Below the pieces are notes generated by a model. It saw only the letters and a program-made list of their open reading frames with translations, did not search any database and had not been told where the DNA came from. A stretch of 64,000 nucleotides of DNA from Polynucleobacter arcticus (GTDB lineage Bacteria > Pseudomonadota > Gammaproteobacteria > Burkholderiales > Burkholderiaceae): positions 1,533,702-1,597,701 of the forward strand of contig NZ_CP028940.1 of NCBI RefSeq assembly GCF_013307205.1, given 5' to 3'. Positions 9,609 to 17,146 of this stretch are shown here, piece after piece. Numbering within the stretch: position 1 is the first letter of the stretch; the number at the start of each line of letters is the position of its first letter. The translations under genes and the position numbers were made by a program.

Positions 9609-11302
9609 TGCAATTTGGTCAGATTCGGCAGTCTAGCGCCCTAAACCCAGTCTCTATTTTGATTCTGGTGCTGATTTACGCATTGCTATGGTTTGGCACT
9701 CTTAACTACCGACACCTGATTCCATCTGATGAAGGTCGTTACGCTGAGATTGCCCGCGAAATGCTAGTAACAGGAGATTGGATAACCCCTCGCTATAACG
9801 GCTACAAATATTTTGAAAAGCCTCCTTTGCAAATTTGGGCTACTGCTAGTGCCTTCCACTTTTTTGGCATTGGCGATTGGCAAGCGCGCTTGTGGACTGC
9901 GCTCACTGGGTTTCTAACCATTATTTTTATTGGATTTACTGCAGCGCGTATCTATAGCGCCCGGGCGGGCTGGCTAGCTGCTATCGCTTTAGCCTCCAGT
10001 CCAATGTGGGTCATTGGTGGTCACGTGAACTCATTGGACATGGGGTTATCAGCATTCTTGGTTGCCGCTCTCTGCAGTTTGTTGCTAGCGCAAAACTCGC
10101 GCTACAAGACCCATAACCGAAATTGGATGTGGGCATGCTGGGCTTTTATGGCCCTAGCAACACTATCTAAAGGTGTCATCGGAGTAGCCATTCCCGGCAT
10201 GGTGTTTGTGGTTTATTCCATCACCGCGTGGGACTGGAAAATTTGGAAGCGGCTACACATTATTAGCGGCACTGTTTTGTTCCTGGCAATCACTGCCCCT
10301 TGGTTTGTGCTGGTATCGCAACGCAATCCTGAGTTCCTCGAGTTCTTTTTTATTCACGAACACTTGCAACGCTTTACTCAGAAAGCCCACAGCAGAACAG
10401 GCCCAATCTACTACTTCCTACCCTTGCTGCTCTTAGGTTTCTTGCCCTGGATCGCGCAAGTCCCCGGAGCCATTGGACAAGCTTGGCGAGAGCGTAATCG
10501 CGAGTTCTCCAGCGGCTGGCTGCTGACCTGTTGGTTTGCAGTCATCTTGGGATTCTTTAGTGTTTCTCAATCCAAATTACCTGGCTACATCATCCCTATC
10601 TTTCCAGCGCTAGCCATGATCGTCGGACATCGCTTGGATCGTAATCTAGGCTTTAGCAATGCACTCTCATTGCCTTGGCAAATACAAACGCTCTTCTTTG
10701 CCATTCTTGGTGGAGTTGGCTTTCTCTTCTTAGGTGAGGTTGGCAAACAAGCGCGACCAGATGAAATTGAAGCCTATGCGCAATATACCTATTGGGTGGT
10801 TGCAGCACTCATTGCATTGATCCTATGGAGTCTTTTGGCATTCGTGCAGAGTAAGCGCCATGGTTTATCAAGTATTACGAGTTTTGCTAGTGGCTTTTTT
10901 CTTTGCGCACTTATTGCGGGTACGGGTCATGAGACTTTGGGACGCGCAGTATCTGGTATCGATCTCGTGAAGCAAGTGAAGTCGAGTATTCCAGACAAAG
11001 TCAACTTCTATTCCGTACGAATCTTGGATCACACAGTACCTTTCTATCTAGGAAGGACTATGACGATGGTGGAGTTTTTAGATGAGCTTGGGTTTGGCGC
11101 CAAGCAAGAGCCTGAGCTATGGCTACCTACCTTAGATGCATTTATTGAGCGCTGGAAGGAAGACCAAACGGCTTATGCTTTGATGGTTCCGGAGCAATAT
11201 ATCGAGCTACAAAAACTCAATGTTCCCATGCAAGAGGTGGGACGCGATTCGAGGCGCGTGATTGTCAAGCACCCCGAGTCTACAAGTACTTCATCACAAT
11301 AA
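9608..11302 (+). CDS. arnT: ArnT-like glycosyltransferase family 39/83 (Ara4N transferase)
   Basis: 564-residue polytopic membrane protein. The N-terminus has a hydrophobic segment (residues 14-31) followed by the periplasmic loop RHLIPSDEGRYAEIAREM, where Asp and Glu match the catalytic metal-binding region of ArnT/PMT-fold enzymes, then YNGYKYFEKPPLQIW. About ten further hydrophobic segments follow, then a C-terminal periplasmic domain. It would move 4-amino-4-deoxy-L-arabinose from undecaprenyl phosphate to lipid A. Its place at the head of arnB, arnC, arnA and arnD supports the role; the exact acceptor site is not readable. Confidence 0.85.
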   Translation: MQFGQIRQSSALNPVSILILVLIYALLWFGTLNYRHLIPSDEGRYAEIAREMLVTGDWITPRYNGYKYFEKPPLQIWATASAFHFFGIGDWQARLWTALTGFLTIIFIGFTAARIYSARAGWLAAIALASSPMWVIGGHVNSLDMGLSAFLVAALCSLLLAQNSRYKTHNRNWMWACWAFMALATLSKGVIGVAIPGMVFVVYSITAWDWKIWKRLHIISGTVLFLAITAPWFVLVSQRNPEFLEFFFIHEHLQRFTQKAHSRTGPIYYFLPLLLLGFLPWIAQVPGAIGQAWRERNREFSSGWLLTCWFAVILGFFSVSQSKLPGYIIPIFPALAMIVGHRLDRNLGFSNALSLPWQIQTLFFAILGGVGFLFLGEVGKQARPDEIEAYAQYTYWVVAALIALILWSLLAFVQSKRHGLSSITSFASGFFLCALIAGTGHETLGRAVSGIDLVKQVKSSIPDKVNFYSVRILDHTVPFYLGRTMTMVEFLDELGFGAKQEPELWLPTLDAFIERWKEDQTAYALMVPEQYIELQKLNVPMQEVGRDSRRVIVKHPESTSTSSQ

Positions 11303-11318
11303 GGTCTTAAGCTGAACT

Positions 11319-12491
11319 ATGTCGACCACTGAAAATACGCCGCCCTTCATCCCCTTCACGCGCCCACACTTCAATCAAGAAACCATTGATGCCGTAGCTG
11401 AGGTCCTGCGTTCTGGCTGGGTCACTTCAGGACCTAAGCTTGCTGAGTTTGAAGCTTCCTTAAGCGAGTATTTTGGTGGACGCCCTGTACGTTGCTTTGC
11501 GAATGGCACTGCAACCATGAAGATTGCGTTGCAGGTTGCCGGTATAGGACCAGGTGATGAGGTCATTACCACTCCGATCTCTTGGGTTGCTACCTCCAAC
11601 GTCATTTTGAGTGTGGGCGCAACACCTGTGTTTGTAGATATTGATCCTCACACTCGCAATATTGACTTGAGTAAAGTAGCCGCTGCCATCAGCCCCAAAA
11701 CCCGAGCCATCATGCCTGTCTATTTAGCTGGACTGCCAGTCGATATGGATCAACTCTATAGCCTGGCAAAGCAATATCAATTGCGCGTCATTGAAGATGC
11801 AGCACAAGCCTTTGGATCACAGTGGAAAGGTCAAAAGATTGGCAGCATTGGCGATCTCGTGAGCTTCAGTTTTCAGGCAAACAAAAATTTGTCCACTGTT
11901 GAAGGTGGCTGCTTGGTATTGAACAATGTCGACGAGGCTAAGCTGGCTGAAAAGTTTCGCTTACAAGGTCTCACACGCCAAGGGATGGATGGGATGGATG
12001 TAGATATCTTGGGTGGTAAAGATAATTTGACAGATGTAAACGCAGTCATTGGCCTACATCAGCTCAAACAACTGCCAGCATTTCAGTCTCGCAGAACTGC
12101 TTTAGCAAGACAGTATTTTGATGTCATCCGCGCTGAGATGAAATCCGCTGGATTGGACGACTTACATTTAGAACTTCCGCTTGAAAACTTTACCGATAGT
12201 AACTGGCATATGTTTCAGGTCGTTTTACCGCTTGAGCAATTGAATGTGGATCGTGCGCAAGTAATGACAGAATTGAAAGATCTTGGCATTGGCACCGGCG
12301 TTCACTACCCTGCCATTACTGGGTTTACGCTATACCAAAAATTAGGCTACAGAACCGACTCTACCCCAATTGCACAACGCATCGGCCGCTCAATTCTGAC
12401 TCTCCCCCTCTTTCCGGGAATGGCAGATGAAGATATTGGCCGTATAGCCAGTGCTTTAACAGGAATTCTGAAGAAACACCGCAAAAGTTAG
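11319..12491 (+). CDS. arnB: UDP-4-amino-4-deoxy-L-arabinose aminotransferase ArnB
   Basis: 390 residues, DegT/DnrJ/EryC1 family, fold type I PLP enzyme. PLP Lys189 lies in SFSFQANKNLSTVEGG; the start PFTRPHF...LRSGWVTSGPKLAEFE is typical of ArnB. It transaminates UDP-4-keto-arabinose with glutamate to give UDP-Ara4N. It lies 16 bp after arnT and 31 bp before arnC in the same direction, which separates it from other sugar aminotransferases of the family. Confidence 0.87.
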   Translation: MSTTENTPPFIPFTRPHFNQETIDAVAEVLRSGWVTSGPKLAEFEASLSEYFGGRPVRCFANGTATMKIALQVAGIGPGDEVITTPISWVATSNVILSVGATPVFVDIDPHTRNIDLSKVAAAISPKTRAIMPVYLAGLPVDMDQLYSLAKQYQLRVIEDAAQAFGSQWKGQKIGSIGDLVSFSFQANKNLSTVEGGCLVLNNVDEAKLAEKFRLQGLTRQGMDGMDVDILGGKDNLTDVNAVIGLHQLKQLPAFQSRRTALARQYFDVIRAEMKSAGLDDLHLELPLENFTDSNWHMFQVVLPLEQLNVDRAQVMTELKDLGIGTGVHYPAITGFTLYQKLGYRTDSTPIAQRIGRSILTLPLFPGMADEDIGRIASALTGILKKHRKS

Positions 12492-12522
12492 TCTTGATAG
12501 CGGAATCAGGCAAAATTGCACT

Positions 12523-13494
12523 ATGACTGCGAATATAGCTAAGCAAGACAGCAATCCCACACTGAGTATCGTCATCCCCGTTTTTAACGAGGAAGATGGT
12601 CTTCAAGCCCTCTTCGATCGCTTATATCCAGCACTCGATACCTTAGCTAGCAAGCGCAACATTGCCTATGAAGTGGTCTTTGTGAACGATGGCAGCAAAG
12701 ATCGTTCCGCCGGCATCTTGGCTAAGCAAGTGGAATTGCGCCCTGACGTGACTCGGGCAGTTTTGTTTCATAGTAACTTTGGCCAGCATATGGCCATCAT
12801 GGCCGGTTTTGAATATTCCCATGGTGAATACATCATCACGCTCGATGCCGACTTACAAAATCCCCCTGAAGAAATCGATGCCTTGACGAATGAATTACTT
12901 AAAGGTCATGACTACGTCGGCACCATTCGCGCAGATCGTCGCGATAGCATCTTCAGAAAATTCGCTTCACGCGCCATGAATCATCTGCGCCAAAAAATTA
13001 CGCGCATCACAATGACAGATCAAGGCTGTATGTTGCGTGGCTATAGCCGTCGCATTGTAGATCTCGTGCGTCAGTGCGATGAAAGCAACACCTTCATTCC
13101 AGCATTGGCTTATACCTTTGCTGCGAATCCCACTGAGATTACCGTTAAACATGAAGAGCGTTTCGCTGGTGAATCCAAGTACAGCCTGTATCAACTCATT
13201 CGCCTGAACTTTGATTTAGTGACCGGCTTCTCTGTGATGCCGCTGCAGATCTTCTCTATCCTAGGTATGTTATTGGCAATGGCGGCTGGTAGTTTGTTTA
13301 TATACCTACTAGTTCGCCGCTTTGTTCTAGGCGCTGAGGTTGAGGGGGTTTTCACGCTCTTTGCCCTCACCTTCTTTTTGATTGGCGTCATGCTATTTGG
13401 CCTTGGCCTGCTTGGCGAATACATCGGCCGAATCTATCAACAGGTTAGAGAGCGTCCACGCTATGTTGTGCAAACTGTTTTAGAGAAAAAATAA
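12523..13494 (+). CDS. arnC: Undecaprenyl-phosphate 4-deoxy-4-formamido-L-arabinose transferase ArnC
   Basis: 323 residues, GT2 family. The N-terminal SIVIPVFNEEDGL and VFVNDGSKDRS motifs, the metal site DADLQNPPEE and two C-terminal transmembrane helices (about residues 235-262 and 272-300) fit ArnC. It puts formylated Ara4N on undecaprenyl phosphate at the inner membrane. Its TAA is immediately followed by the TTG start of the formyltransferase gene, so the two are likely translated together. Confidence 0.88.
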   Translation: MTANIAKQDSNPTLSIVIPVFNEEDGLQALFDRLYPALDTLASKRNIAYEVVFVNDGSKDRSAGILAKQVELRPDVTRAVLFHSNFGQHMAIMAGFEYSHGEYIITLDADLQNPPEEIDALTNELLKGHDYVGTIRADRRDSIFRKFASRAMNHLRQKITRITMTDQGCMLRGYSRRIVDLVRQCDESNTFIPALAYTFAANPTEITVKHEERFAGESKYSLYQLIRLNFDLVTGFSVMPLQIFSILGMLLAMAAGSLFIYLLVRRFVLGAEVEGVFTLFALTFFLIGVMLFGLGLLGEYIGRIYQQVRERPRYVVQTVLEKK

Positions 13495-14367
13495 TTGCAC
13501 GCAGTCGTCTTTGCTTATCACGATGTGGGTGTCAACTGCCTCAGAGCATTACTCCATGAGGGTATTCAGATTGACTTAGTAGTGACGCACCAAGATGATC
13601 CCAATGAAAACGTGTGGTTTGGCAGTGTTGCCAAGCTCTGTGAGGACCAGAAAATTCCTTACGTCACGCCGAATGCGGCTCAACTAATCGAGCTCGTTCC
13701 ACAGATTCAGAAGCTAGCGCCTGACTATCTATTCTCTTTTTATTACCGCCATATGATTCCCGCAGAGCTTTTGGCTTGCGCCAAGATTGCCGCCCTAAAT
13801 ATGCATGGCTCTCTATTGCCAAAGTACCGTGGTCGCGCACCAGTCAATTGGGCAATCTTGCATGGTGAAACTGAAACTGGCGCCACTCTGCATGTCATGG
13901 AAGTCAAGCCGGATGCTGGCGATATCGTAGGGCAGTCAGCCGTCTTAATTGGCCCCAATGAAACCGCTACGGATGTCTTTGTCAAAGTGAGCCAGGCAGC
14001 AGTAAATGTAATTAATCAGGTGCTACCGGAGCTGGTTCAGGGCCGCGTACCCAGAAAACCTAACTTACTGTCCGATGGTAGCTATTTTGGCGGGCGTAAG
14101 CCTTCGGATGGAGAAATTCTATGGCAACAGACGGCCCAGCAGGTTCATGACCTCGTTAGGGCTGTTGCACCGCCCTATCCTGGGGCTTTTACAGACTGGC
14201 AAGGTCAGCGGATGATTGTGGCTCGCACGAGTCTGGAGGGGCCCTTTCCAGCTCAATTAGATCTTGAGACCCCTGGCATCCAAGTGGTTGATAATCAGGT
14301 ATTCGGCATTGGCGGCGACCAACAAGCGGTAGAGATACTGAACTGGTTTACAGCAAAGACACATTAG
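13495..14367 (+). CDS. ArnA N-terminal activity: UDP-Ara4N formyltransferase (stand-alone)
   Basis: 290 residues, corresponding to the first half of E. coli ArnA. The N-terminus HAVVFAYHDVG and the active residues Asn102, His104 (NMHGSLLPKYRGR) and Asp140 match the ArnA formyltransferase numbering exactly. It transfers formyl from 10-formyl-tetrahydrofolate to UDP-Ara4N. The start is a TTG touching the arnC stop; no better start exists because homology begins at this codon. Unlike enterobacterial ArnA, the decarboxylase half is a separate downstream gene. Confidence 0.87.
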   Translation: MHAVVFAYHDVGVNCLRALLHEGIQIDLVVTHQDDPNENVWFGSVAKLCEDQKIPYVTPNAAQLIELVPQIQKLAPDYLFSFYYRHMIPAELLACAKIAALNMHGSLLPKYRGRAPVNWAILHGETETGATLHVMEVKPDAGDIVGQSAVLIGPNETATDVFVKVSQAAVNVINQVLPELVQGRVPRKPNLLSDGSYFGGRKPSDGEILWQQTAQQVHDLVRAVAPPYPGAFTDWQGQRMIVARTSLEGPFPAQLDLETPGIQVVDNQVFGIGGDQQAVEILNWFTAKTH

Positions 14368-14390
14368 ATTAAAAACGAGGCAGTAAAAAG

Positions 14391-15437
14391 ATGAAAAAAG
14401 TACTCATTCTTGGCGTAAATGGCTTTATTGGTCATCACCTTTCCAAGCGCATCCTAGAGACAACCGATTGGGATGTCTATGGCATGGATATGCAAAATGA
14501 TCGCTTAGGTGATTTGGTAAACCATCCGCGCATGCACTTCTTTGAAGGTGATATTACGATTAATAAAGAGTGGGTTGAATACCATATTCGTAAATGCGAC
14601 GTCATTCTGCCCTTGGTAGCTATTGCTACTCCAGCGACTTATGTTCAGCAGCCACTCAAAGTATTTGAGCTCGACTTCGAAGCAAACTTACCCATCGTAC
14701 GCTCTGCTGTTAAGTACAAAAAACATTTGGTATTTCCATCTACATCTGAAGTCTATGGGATGTGTGAAGATGCTGAGTTCGACCCCGCCGAATCTACGAT
14801 GGTCTATGGTCCGATCAACAAACCACGCTGGATCTACGCTTGCTCCAAGCAATTAATGGATCGTGTGATTTGGGGTTACGGCATGGAAGGCTTACGCTTT
14901 ACTCTCTTCCGTCCATTTAACTGGATTGGTCCTGGCTTAGATAGCATCTACACTCCAAAAGAAGGCTCCTCCCGTGTGGTAACTCAGTTCTTGGGTCATA
15001 TCGTTCGCGGCGAGCCAATTAACTTAGTTGATGGTGGAGCACAGAAACGCGCCTTCACATATGTTGATGATGGTATCGATGCGCTAGTACGCATCATTGC
15101 CAACCAAGACGGCATTGCTAATGGCAAGATCTACAACATTGGTAACCCAAAGAACAATCACTCTATTCGCGAACTCGCCAATCAAATGCTAGAAATTGCC
15201 CGCAGCATTCCGGAGTATGCGAAGACAGCCAATGAAGTGAAAATTGTAGAGACAACTTCTGGCGCCTACTACGGCGAAGGCTACCAAGATGTGCAAAACC
15301 GTGTTCCTGCGATCGATAACACGATGAGCGAATTAGGCTGGAAGCCAACTACTAATATGAGTGATGCGCTAAAGAATATATTTGAAGCCTACCGCCAAGA
15401 TGTAGAAAAAGCACGTCACCTAGTTGATACAGAGTAA
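14391..15437 (+). CDS. ArnA C-terminal activity: UDP-glucuronate oxidative decarboxylase (stand-alone)
   Basis: 348 residues, extended SDR fold, equal to the C-terminal half of ArnA. GxxGxxG at residues 8-14 (GVNGFIG) binds NAD; Ser119-Glu120, Tyr149 and Lys153 (YACSK) match the ArnA catalytic set, and Arg304 lies where the ArnA active-site Arg is expected. It converts UDP-glucuronic acid to UDP-4-keto-arabinose, the ArnB substrate. It begins 23 bp after the formyltransferase gene. The substrate-supplying UDP-glucose dehydrogenase (ugd) is not in this window. Confidence 0.88.
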   Translation: MKKVLILGVNGFIGHHLSKRILETTDWDVYGMDMQNDRLGDLVNHPRMHFFEGDITINKEWVEYHIRKCDVILPLVAIATPATYVQQPLKVFELDFEANLPIVRSAVKYKKHLVFPSTSEVYGMCEDAEFDPAESTMVYGPINKPRWIYACSKQLMDRVIWGYGMEGLRFTLFRPFNWIGPGLDSIYTPKEGSSRVVTQFLGHIVRGEPINLVDGGAQKRAFTYVDDGIDALVRIIANQDGIANGKIYNIGNPKNNHSIRELANQMLEIARSIPEYAKTANEVKIVETTSGAYYGEGYQDVQNRVPAIDNTMSELGWKPTTNMSDALKNIFEAYRQDVEKARHLVDTE

Positions 15438-15459
15438 GCGAAAGTTAATTTAAAAGTTC

Positions 15460-16377
15460 ATGGCAAAAATTGCACTCAAGGTAGATGTTGATACCTTACG
15501 CGGCACCAAAGAGGGTGTACCAAATTTAGCGCGCACGCTCGAGCGATTCGGTCTCAAGGCCACATTCTTGTTTAGTTTAGGTCCCGACCATACTGGTTGG
15601 GCACTCAAGCGGGTGTTTCGCCCCGGCTTCCTCAAGAAGGTGAGCCGCACCTCTGTAGTCGAGCATTACGGCATAAAGACACTACTCTATGGTGTTCTCC
15701 TGCCTGGCCCCGATATTGGAAAACAAGCTGCTGCTGAAATGCGTGCAATTGATTTGGCTGGTCATGAGACAGGTATTCATACCTGGGACCATGTGGCATG
15801 GCAAGATGCTGTGCGCAATCGCGATGCCCTGTGGACTCAAGCGCAAATGCAAAAAAGCTGGGATCGCTTTCTTGAGATTTTTGGACATCCACCGGCAACT
15901 TATGGCGCTGCTGGCTGGCAAATGAATGAGACTGCTTTTGAGCAACTTGACCAATGGGGTATCAAGTACTCCTCTGATGGCAGGGCTCAGCCTAATCTCA
16001 TGCCTTACCGTTTTACACTGCCTTCTGGCAAAGCAAAACACGTGCAGTACCCCACCACTTTGCCGACTTTTGATGAGTTGATTGGCATTGATGACGCTGA
16101 TGAATTTGGCGCAGTGAAGAAACTGCTCCAGATTACCCAAAGCAACCCCAATGACCAGGTATTTACTCTGCATGCTGAGCTTGAAGGCCAGAAACTACTT
16201 CCCGCCTTTGAGCAACTGCTGGCGGGCTGGCTGAATCAAGGACACGACCTAGTCACCATGGGAGAACTTCACCAATCTTGGGAAGCCACTAAGCAACTGG
16301 ATAAAATAGCCATACAGCCAGTTACCTGGGGAGAAATCCCTAACCGCAGTGGTGAGCTGATTTTGCAATTAGCGTAA
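15460..16377 (+). CDS. arnD: 4-deoxy-4-formamido-L-arabinose-phosphoundecaprenol deformylase ArnD
   Basis: 305 residues, polysaccharide deacetylase (NodB) fold. KVDVDTLRGTKEGVPNL at the start carries the metal/catalytic Asp pair of ArnD, HETGIHTWDHVAWQD the metal-binding His pair, and HAELEGQ a C-terminal active-site element. It removes the formyl group after transfer to the lipid carrier so that free Ara4N can be flipped and used by ArnT. Last gene of the arn cluster; no arnE/arnF flippase subunit is found here. Confidence 0.9.
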   Translation: MAKIALKVDVDTLRGTKEGVPNLARTLERFGLKATFLFSLGPDHTGWALKRVFRPGFLKKVSRTSVVEHYGIKTLLYGVLLPGPDIGKQAAAEMRAIDLAGHETGIHTWDHVAWQDAVRNRDALWTQAQMQKSWDRFLEIFGHPPATYGAAGWQMNETAFEQLDQWGIKYSSDGRAQPNLMPYRFTLPSGKAKHVQYPTTLPTFDELIGIDDADEFGAVKKLLQITQSNPNDQVFTLHAELEGQKLLPAFEQLLAGWLNQGHDLVTMGELHQSWEATKQLDKIAIQPVTWGEIPNRSGELILQLA

Positions 16378-16443
16378 GTACAACTGCTGTAGCCAGCATT
16401 TAGAATAAGTAATGCAGAGAAAAATTCAATAAGAGAGATCGTC

Positions 16444-16911
16444 ATGACAGTAGAAATTGGTAAGCCAATGCCCCAGTGCGCAGTCCCAGCAACCTCAGGA
16501 CTGACTTTTACTCCAGAATCAGCTAAAGGTAAAAAGCTGGTAATTTATTTTTATCCAAAAGATATGACTCCAGGATGTACCGCGGAGTCCGGCGAGTTTC
16601 GTGACCATATTGATGCCTTTACCAAGGCGAACACTCTGATCGTTGGCGTATCTAGAGATAGCCTAAAGTCGCATGACAATTTTAGAAGTAAGTTAGAGCT
16701 ACCATTTGAACTGGTTGCCGATACTGAAGAAGTGCTATGCCAACTGTTTGGTGTGATGAAGACGAAGAATATGTATGGCAAGCAGGTACGTGGAGTTGAG
16801 CGCAGTACCTTCCTCTTTGATTCCTCGGGCAATCTCGTGAGAGAGTGGCGCGGCCTGAAGATACCGGGACATGTGACAGAGGTATTACAAACTGCCCAAG
16901 AAACGCATTAA
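16444..16911 (+). CDS. bcp: Peroxiredoxin, Bcp/PrxQ type
   Basis: 155 residues, thioredoxin-fold thiol peroxidase reducing H2O2 and organic peroxides. The peroxidatic Cys45 is in DMTPGCTAESGEF. The resolving Cys found five residues later in E. coli Bcp is Gly50 here. Another Cys, Cys99 (EEVLCQLFGV), could resolve the sulfenate, as in some PrxQ enzymes, or the enzyme may be 1-Cys. It has its own ribosome site (AAGAGAG) and lies 66 bp after arnD. The arn genes probably do not depend on it. Confidence 0.92.
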   Translation: MTVEIGKPMPQCAVPATSGLTFTPESAKGKKLVIYFYPKDMTPGCTAESGEFRDHIDAFTKANTLIVGVSRDSLKSHDNFRSKLELPFELVADTEEVLCQLFGVMKTKNMYGKQVRGVERSTFLFDSSGNLVREWRGLKIPGHVTEVLQTAQETH

Positions 16912-16938
16912 GTTTTTAATAAATTTACTGGATGGCGC

Positions 16939-16966
16939 TTGCAAAGTATTTGATTTGGGGTAAAGT
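16939..16966 (+). promoter_or_regulatory. Candidate sigma70 promoter of the phoH leader/small RNA
   Basis: TTGCAA at 16939-16944 and TAAAGT at 16961-16966 are separated by 16 bp, a fair sigma70 pair. It lies just after the bcp stop and points to phoH. Transcription would start near 16973 and reach the terminator at 17100-17134 after about 160 nt. Not proven. Confidence 0.5.
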
Positions 16967-16972
16967 AAAGTC

Positions 16973-17134
16973 ATATGCACCGTAAGCGGCGAGAAAGTCC
17001 AATAGTCGGTTTAATTTATCAGCCTGAGTATTTCAGATCAGGTCCGGCAAACAACCCCCTCGGTTTTCTAGTTCGCATATCAACCAGTTTCGCAATAGGC
17101 CGTCAACGCACCCCGTTTGACGGTTTTTTCTTTT
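16973..17134 (+). ncRNA. Candidate structured leader or small RNA before phoH
   Basis: About 160 nt of non-coding sequence lies between a candidate promoter and a near-perfect intrinsic terminator, directly ahead of phoH. No reasonable open frame fills it. A segment CCGGCAAAC at 17044-17052 can pair, with one mismatch, with GTTTGACGG at 17115-17123, the descending arm of the terminator, so an alternative antiterminator fold is possible. It could be a free small RNA, a transcription attenuator of phoH, or both. I do not recognise it as 6S RNA or a known riboswitch. Confidence 0.45.
17100..17134 (+). terminator. Intrinsic terminator/attenuator just before phoH
   Basis: Stem CCGTCAA (17100-17106) pairs perfectly with TTGACGG (17117-17123) over a 10-nt loop and is followed by TTTTTTCTTTT. 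The U-tract runs directly into the phoH Shine-Dalgarno AGGAGA (17135-17140). This placement suggests that some transcripts end here and phoH expression depends on read-through. Confidence 0.75.
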
Positions 17135-17146
17135 AGGAGAGTCTGC

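Noticed and set aside
16973..17134. 6S RNA before phoH
   Set aside because: I see no long closing stem pairing both ends nor the open-complex-like bubble; the length is also shorter than usual 6S RNA.
17117..17146. TTG start for phoH at 17117
   Set aside because: It lies in the terminator stem; the ATG at 17147 has a good ribosome site.
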